NCBI RefSeq assembly: GCF_025465935.1
Contig: NZ_JANLNV010000082.1
Location: 62,001-126,000 of the forward strand
DNA: 64,000 bases
Direction: 5' to 3'
Source: Pseudomonas sp. 7P_10.2_Bac1
GTDB lineage: Bacteria > Pseudomonadota > Gammaproteobacteria > Pseudomonadales > Pseudomonadaceae
Part shown: in pieces, positions 62,460 through 64,000 of the stretch
Position numbering within the stretch: position 1 is the first letter of the stretch
Layout of the letters: every line of letters starts with the position of its first letter
Made by a program: the position numbers and the translations under genes
Notes under the pieces: model-generated
Told to the model about the DNA's origin: nothing
The model's database searches: none
Seen by the model: only the letters and a program-made list of their open reading frames with translations

Positions 62460-64000
62460 TCAAGAGTCCTGTGCGATCGGCAGCGTGAGCGTAAACAACG
62501 CGCCTTCGGCATGGTTACTGGCGGTCAGGCGGCCGCCGAGTTCGTGAACAATGGCGTACGACACCGCCAACCCGAGCCCCAGACCATCGCCCACCGGCTT
62601 GGTGGTGAAAAACGGGTCGAAGATTTTACCCAAATGCTCATCCGCAATCCCGCCACCGGTGTCGCTGACGGTCAAATGCCAGACCTGTTGATCCGCTTGG
62701 ATACGGATCTCCAGCCGTTTGCGCGGCGAGTCACGCAGGGCATCGAGTGCATTGCGCAGCAGGTTGATCAGCACTTGCTCCAGGCGAATCGCGTCGCCGC
62801 ATACCCAGGCCGGGCGTTGCAGGTCAACGTGCAGGTCGATGGTTTCTTCCTGGATGCGCGGTTCCAGCAGTTGCAAGGCGTGGTCGACGACCGTTGCCAG
62901 ATCGAGTGGTTCGCGCAGGCCGCTGGGGCTTTGCCGGGCATAGGTTTTGAGGTGGCCGGTGAGCGCGGCCATGCGCGTAAGCAGGTTGTCCAGCGGGGCC
63001 AGGGCCTTGTAGGCGTCCTCGATGCGGCCGTGATCGAGCAGCAGGCGCAACGTTGCCAGTTGCATGCGCTGGGCGGTCAACGGTTGATTGATTTCATGGG
63101 CCAGCGCGGCAGACATCTGCCCCAGCGCGGCGAGCTTGGCCGACTGCACCAGGCCGTCCTGGGCAGTGCGCAAGTCGCGGGTGCGGTCTTGGACCAACTG
63201 CTCAAGTTCTTCACGATTACGCTGGCGCAACCGCGACAGACGCCAGCGTTGCAGCAACAACAGCCCCGAAAATACCAGGGTCAGCCACAGGCCAATCCCG
63301 GCCAGCGCGGCATTGCGGCTGTCTTCGGCCAAAATCAGTGGGCGCCTGAGCAAATGCAGGGTCCAGCCCTCGGCACTGAGCGGTAACGATTCCCAGAGAT
63401 AGTCTTGCGAGCCGTCCGGGCCATCGGCCCGGATCAGGAAGCTGCTGTCGTCGAAGCTGCGCAGGGTGCGGGTTTGCAACAGGGTAAGCGGTTGTTTGTG
63501 GTACTGGCGGGTGAGGGTGATTTCGCTGCGATCCTGGTCAGACAACGGTCGCAAATGGCGATAGCGCCAGCCCGGCTGGTTGGCAATAAACACAATGCCC
63601 TTTGCGTCGCTCACCAGCAAAATATCGTTGCCCTGGCTCCATTCATGCTCCAACTCCGGAAACTCCAGCTTGACCACCATCGCGCCTAAAAACCGACCCT
63701 CGGCGTCGTGGATGGCGCTGGACAAGAAATAACCGGGAATGCCGCTGGTTACCCCGACCGCATAAAAGCTGCCGGTGCCTTCAACCTGGGTTTGCTTGAA
63801 ATAAGGGCGAAACGCGTAATTATGGCCCACATAACTGTTGGCGGTGTTCCAGTTGCTGGCCGCCACGGCCAACCCGGTAGGGTCCAATAACTCAAGTGTC
63901 GATGACTTCGCCGCACCGTTGATGCGTTCCAGCTTATGGTTAAGTTGGTCTTGCAGCTCTGGGGTGATCGGGCCACTCAAGGCGCTGATCAATTCCGAGT
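62460..64000 (-). CDS. DctB-like sensor histidine kinase (MifS-like), partial
   Basis: The frame is open to the right edge, so the start and first membrane helix are outside. Visible are a dCACHE-like periplasmic sensor (about 240 residues; '[16 protein letters not shown]' is the binding-pocket-type segment), a membrane helix ('[16 protein letters not shown]'), a coiled coil and a kinase. The H-box is '[18 protein letters not shown]', the ATPase '[10 protein letters not shown]', '[22 protein letters not shown]' and '[18 protein letters not shown]'. DctB/MifS kinases sense C4/C5 dicarboxylates directly. It is coupled to the activator gene (3-bp gap). Confidence 0.86.
   Translation of the reverse strand, partial: SELISALSGPITPELQDQLNHKLERINGAAKSSTLELLDPTGLAVAASNWNTANSYVGHNYAFRPYFKQTQVEGTGSFYAVGVTSGIPGYFLSSAIHDAEGRFLGAMVVKLEFPELEHEWSQGNDILLVSDAKGIVFIANQPGWRYRHLRPLSDQDRSEITLTRQYHKQPLTLLQTRTLRSFDDSSFLIRADGPDGSQDYLWESLPLSAEGWTLHLLRRPLILAEDSRNAALAGIGLWLTLVFSGLLLLQRWRLSRLRQRNREELEQLVQDRTRDLRTAQDGLVQSAKLAALGQMSAALAHEINQPLTAQRMQLATLRLLLDHGRIEDAYKALAPLDNLLTRMAALTGHLKTYARQSPSGLREPLDLATVVDHALQLLEPRIQEETIDLHVDLQRPAWVCGDAIRLEQVLINLLRNALDALRDSPRKRLEIRIQADQQVWHLTVSDTGGGIADEHLGKIFDPFFTTKPVGDGLGLGLAVSYAIVHELGGRLTASNHAEGALFTLTLPIAQDS

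Overview
The window is core-genome Pseudomonas DNA, most likely from the P. fluorescens lineage. The evidence is gene content and order: recA-recX, erdR-dgkA, finR/fpr, rimO-kup-acvB-mprF-dinB, groESL-colRS-inaA and bifA-sodB-argO-argP all follow blocks known from pseudomonads. The REP-like intergenic palindromes carrying GATCGCGAGC and GCTCCTRCAG cores are also typical of the genus. A P. fragi/P. lundensis-like affiliation is possible but cannot be settled here. I see no insertion sequence, CRISPR array, rRNA operon or intact prophage.

Layout. 1-1.1 kb: the end of a PrtR-like repressor and a holin behind a LexA box. This is the flank of the tailocin locus that many fluorescent pseudomonads carry between mutS and cinA, and here no tail genes follow the holin. 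1.2-12 kb: DNA repair (pncC/cinA, recA, recX), a LOG-family protein, a QSregVF-type exported protein, TapT, ErdR, DgkA, FinR/Fpr, TrmO, a DUF1456 protein, a pseudouridine-synthase homologue lacking the usual catalytic Asp, and a GNAT enzyme. 12-22 kb: RimO, Kup, the AcvB/MprF pair for aminoacyl-phosphatidylglycerol turnover, three tandem initiator-tRNA genes and SOS-controlled dinB. 22-32 kb: a lipoprotein, ProS, AmpG-like permease, an alkyltransferase-like protein, a DUF481 outer-membrane protein, SDR, HugZ, FxsA and GroESL.

32.5-36.3 kb holds colR-colS and the envelope genes they are expected to control (methyltransferase, InaA/WapQ kinase-like protein, a small exported protein), with a good ColR-type site before the methyltransferase. 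36.4-42 kb is a periplasmic redox/iron-type set: DUF1513 protein, two imelysins and a di-haem oxidoreductase. It is interrupted by an AT-rich patch with a tiny lipoprotein gene and tandem REP units. 42-50.5 kb: BifA, SodB, ArgO/ArgP, an epimerase, a membrane coiled-coil protein and a DHA2 efflux pump. 50.6-58.8 kb is an accessory metabolic region with LysR and AraC regulators, an atypical MBL-fold protein, an AruI-like decarboxylase and small enzymes. 58.9-59.2 kb encodes an exported protein made wholly of six 13-residue repeats.

The right end (59.5-64 kb) is a C5-dicarboxylate-type MFS transporter with an adjacent sigma-54 activator and a DctB-like kinase (MifR/MifS-like, cut by the window edge). 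The transporter has a near-consensus -24/-12 promoter and two identical-architecture palindromes 32 bp apart, placed as enhancer sites would be. That makes it the best-supported regulatory circuit in the window. No wholly new defence or mobile system is evident. The most unusual items are the 13-residue repeat protein, the palindrome pair, the empty tailocin locus, the AT-rich lipoprotein patch and the two enzyme-family proteins with altered active sites.
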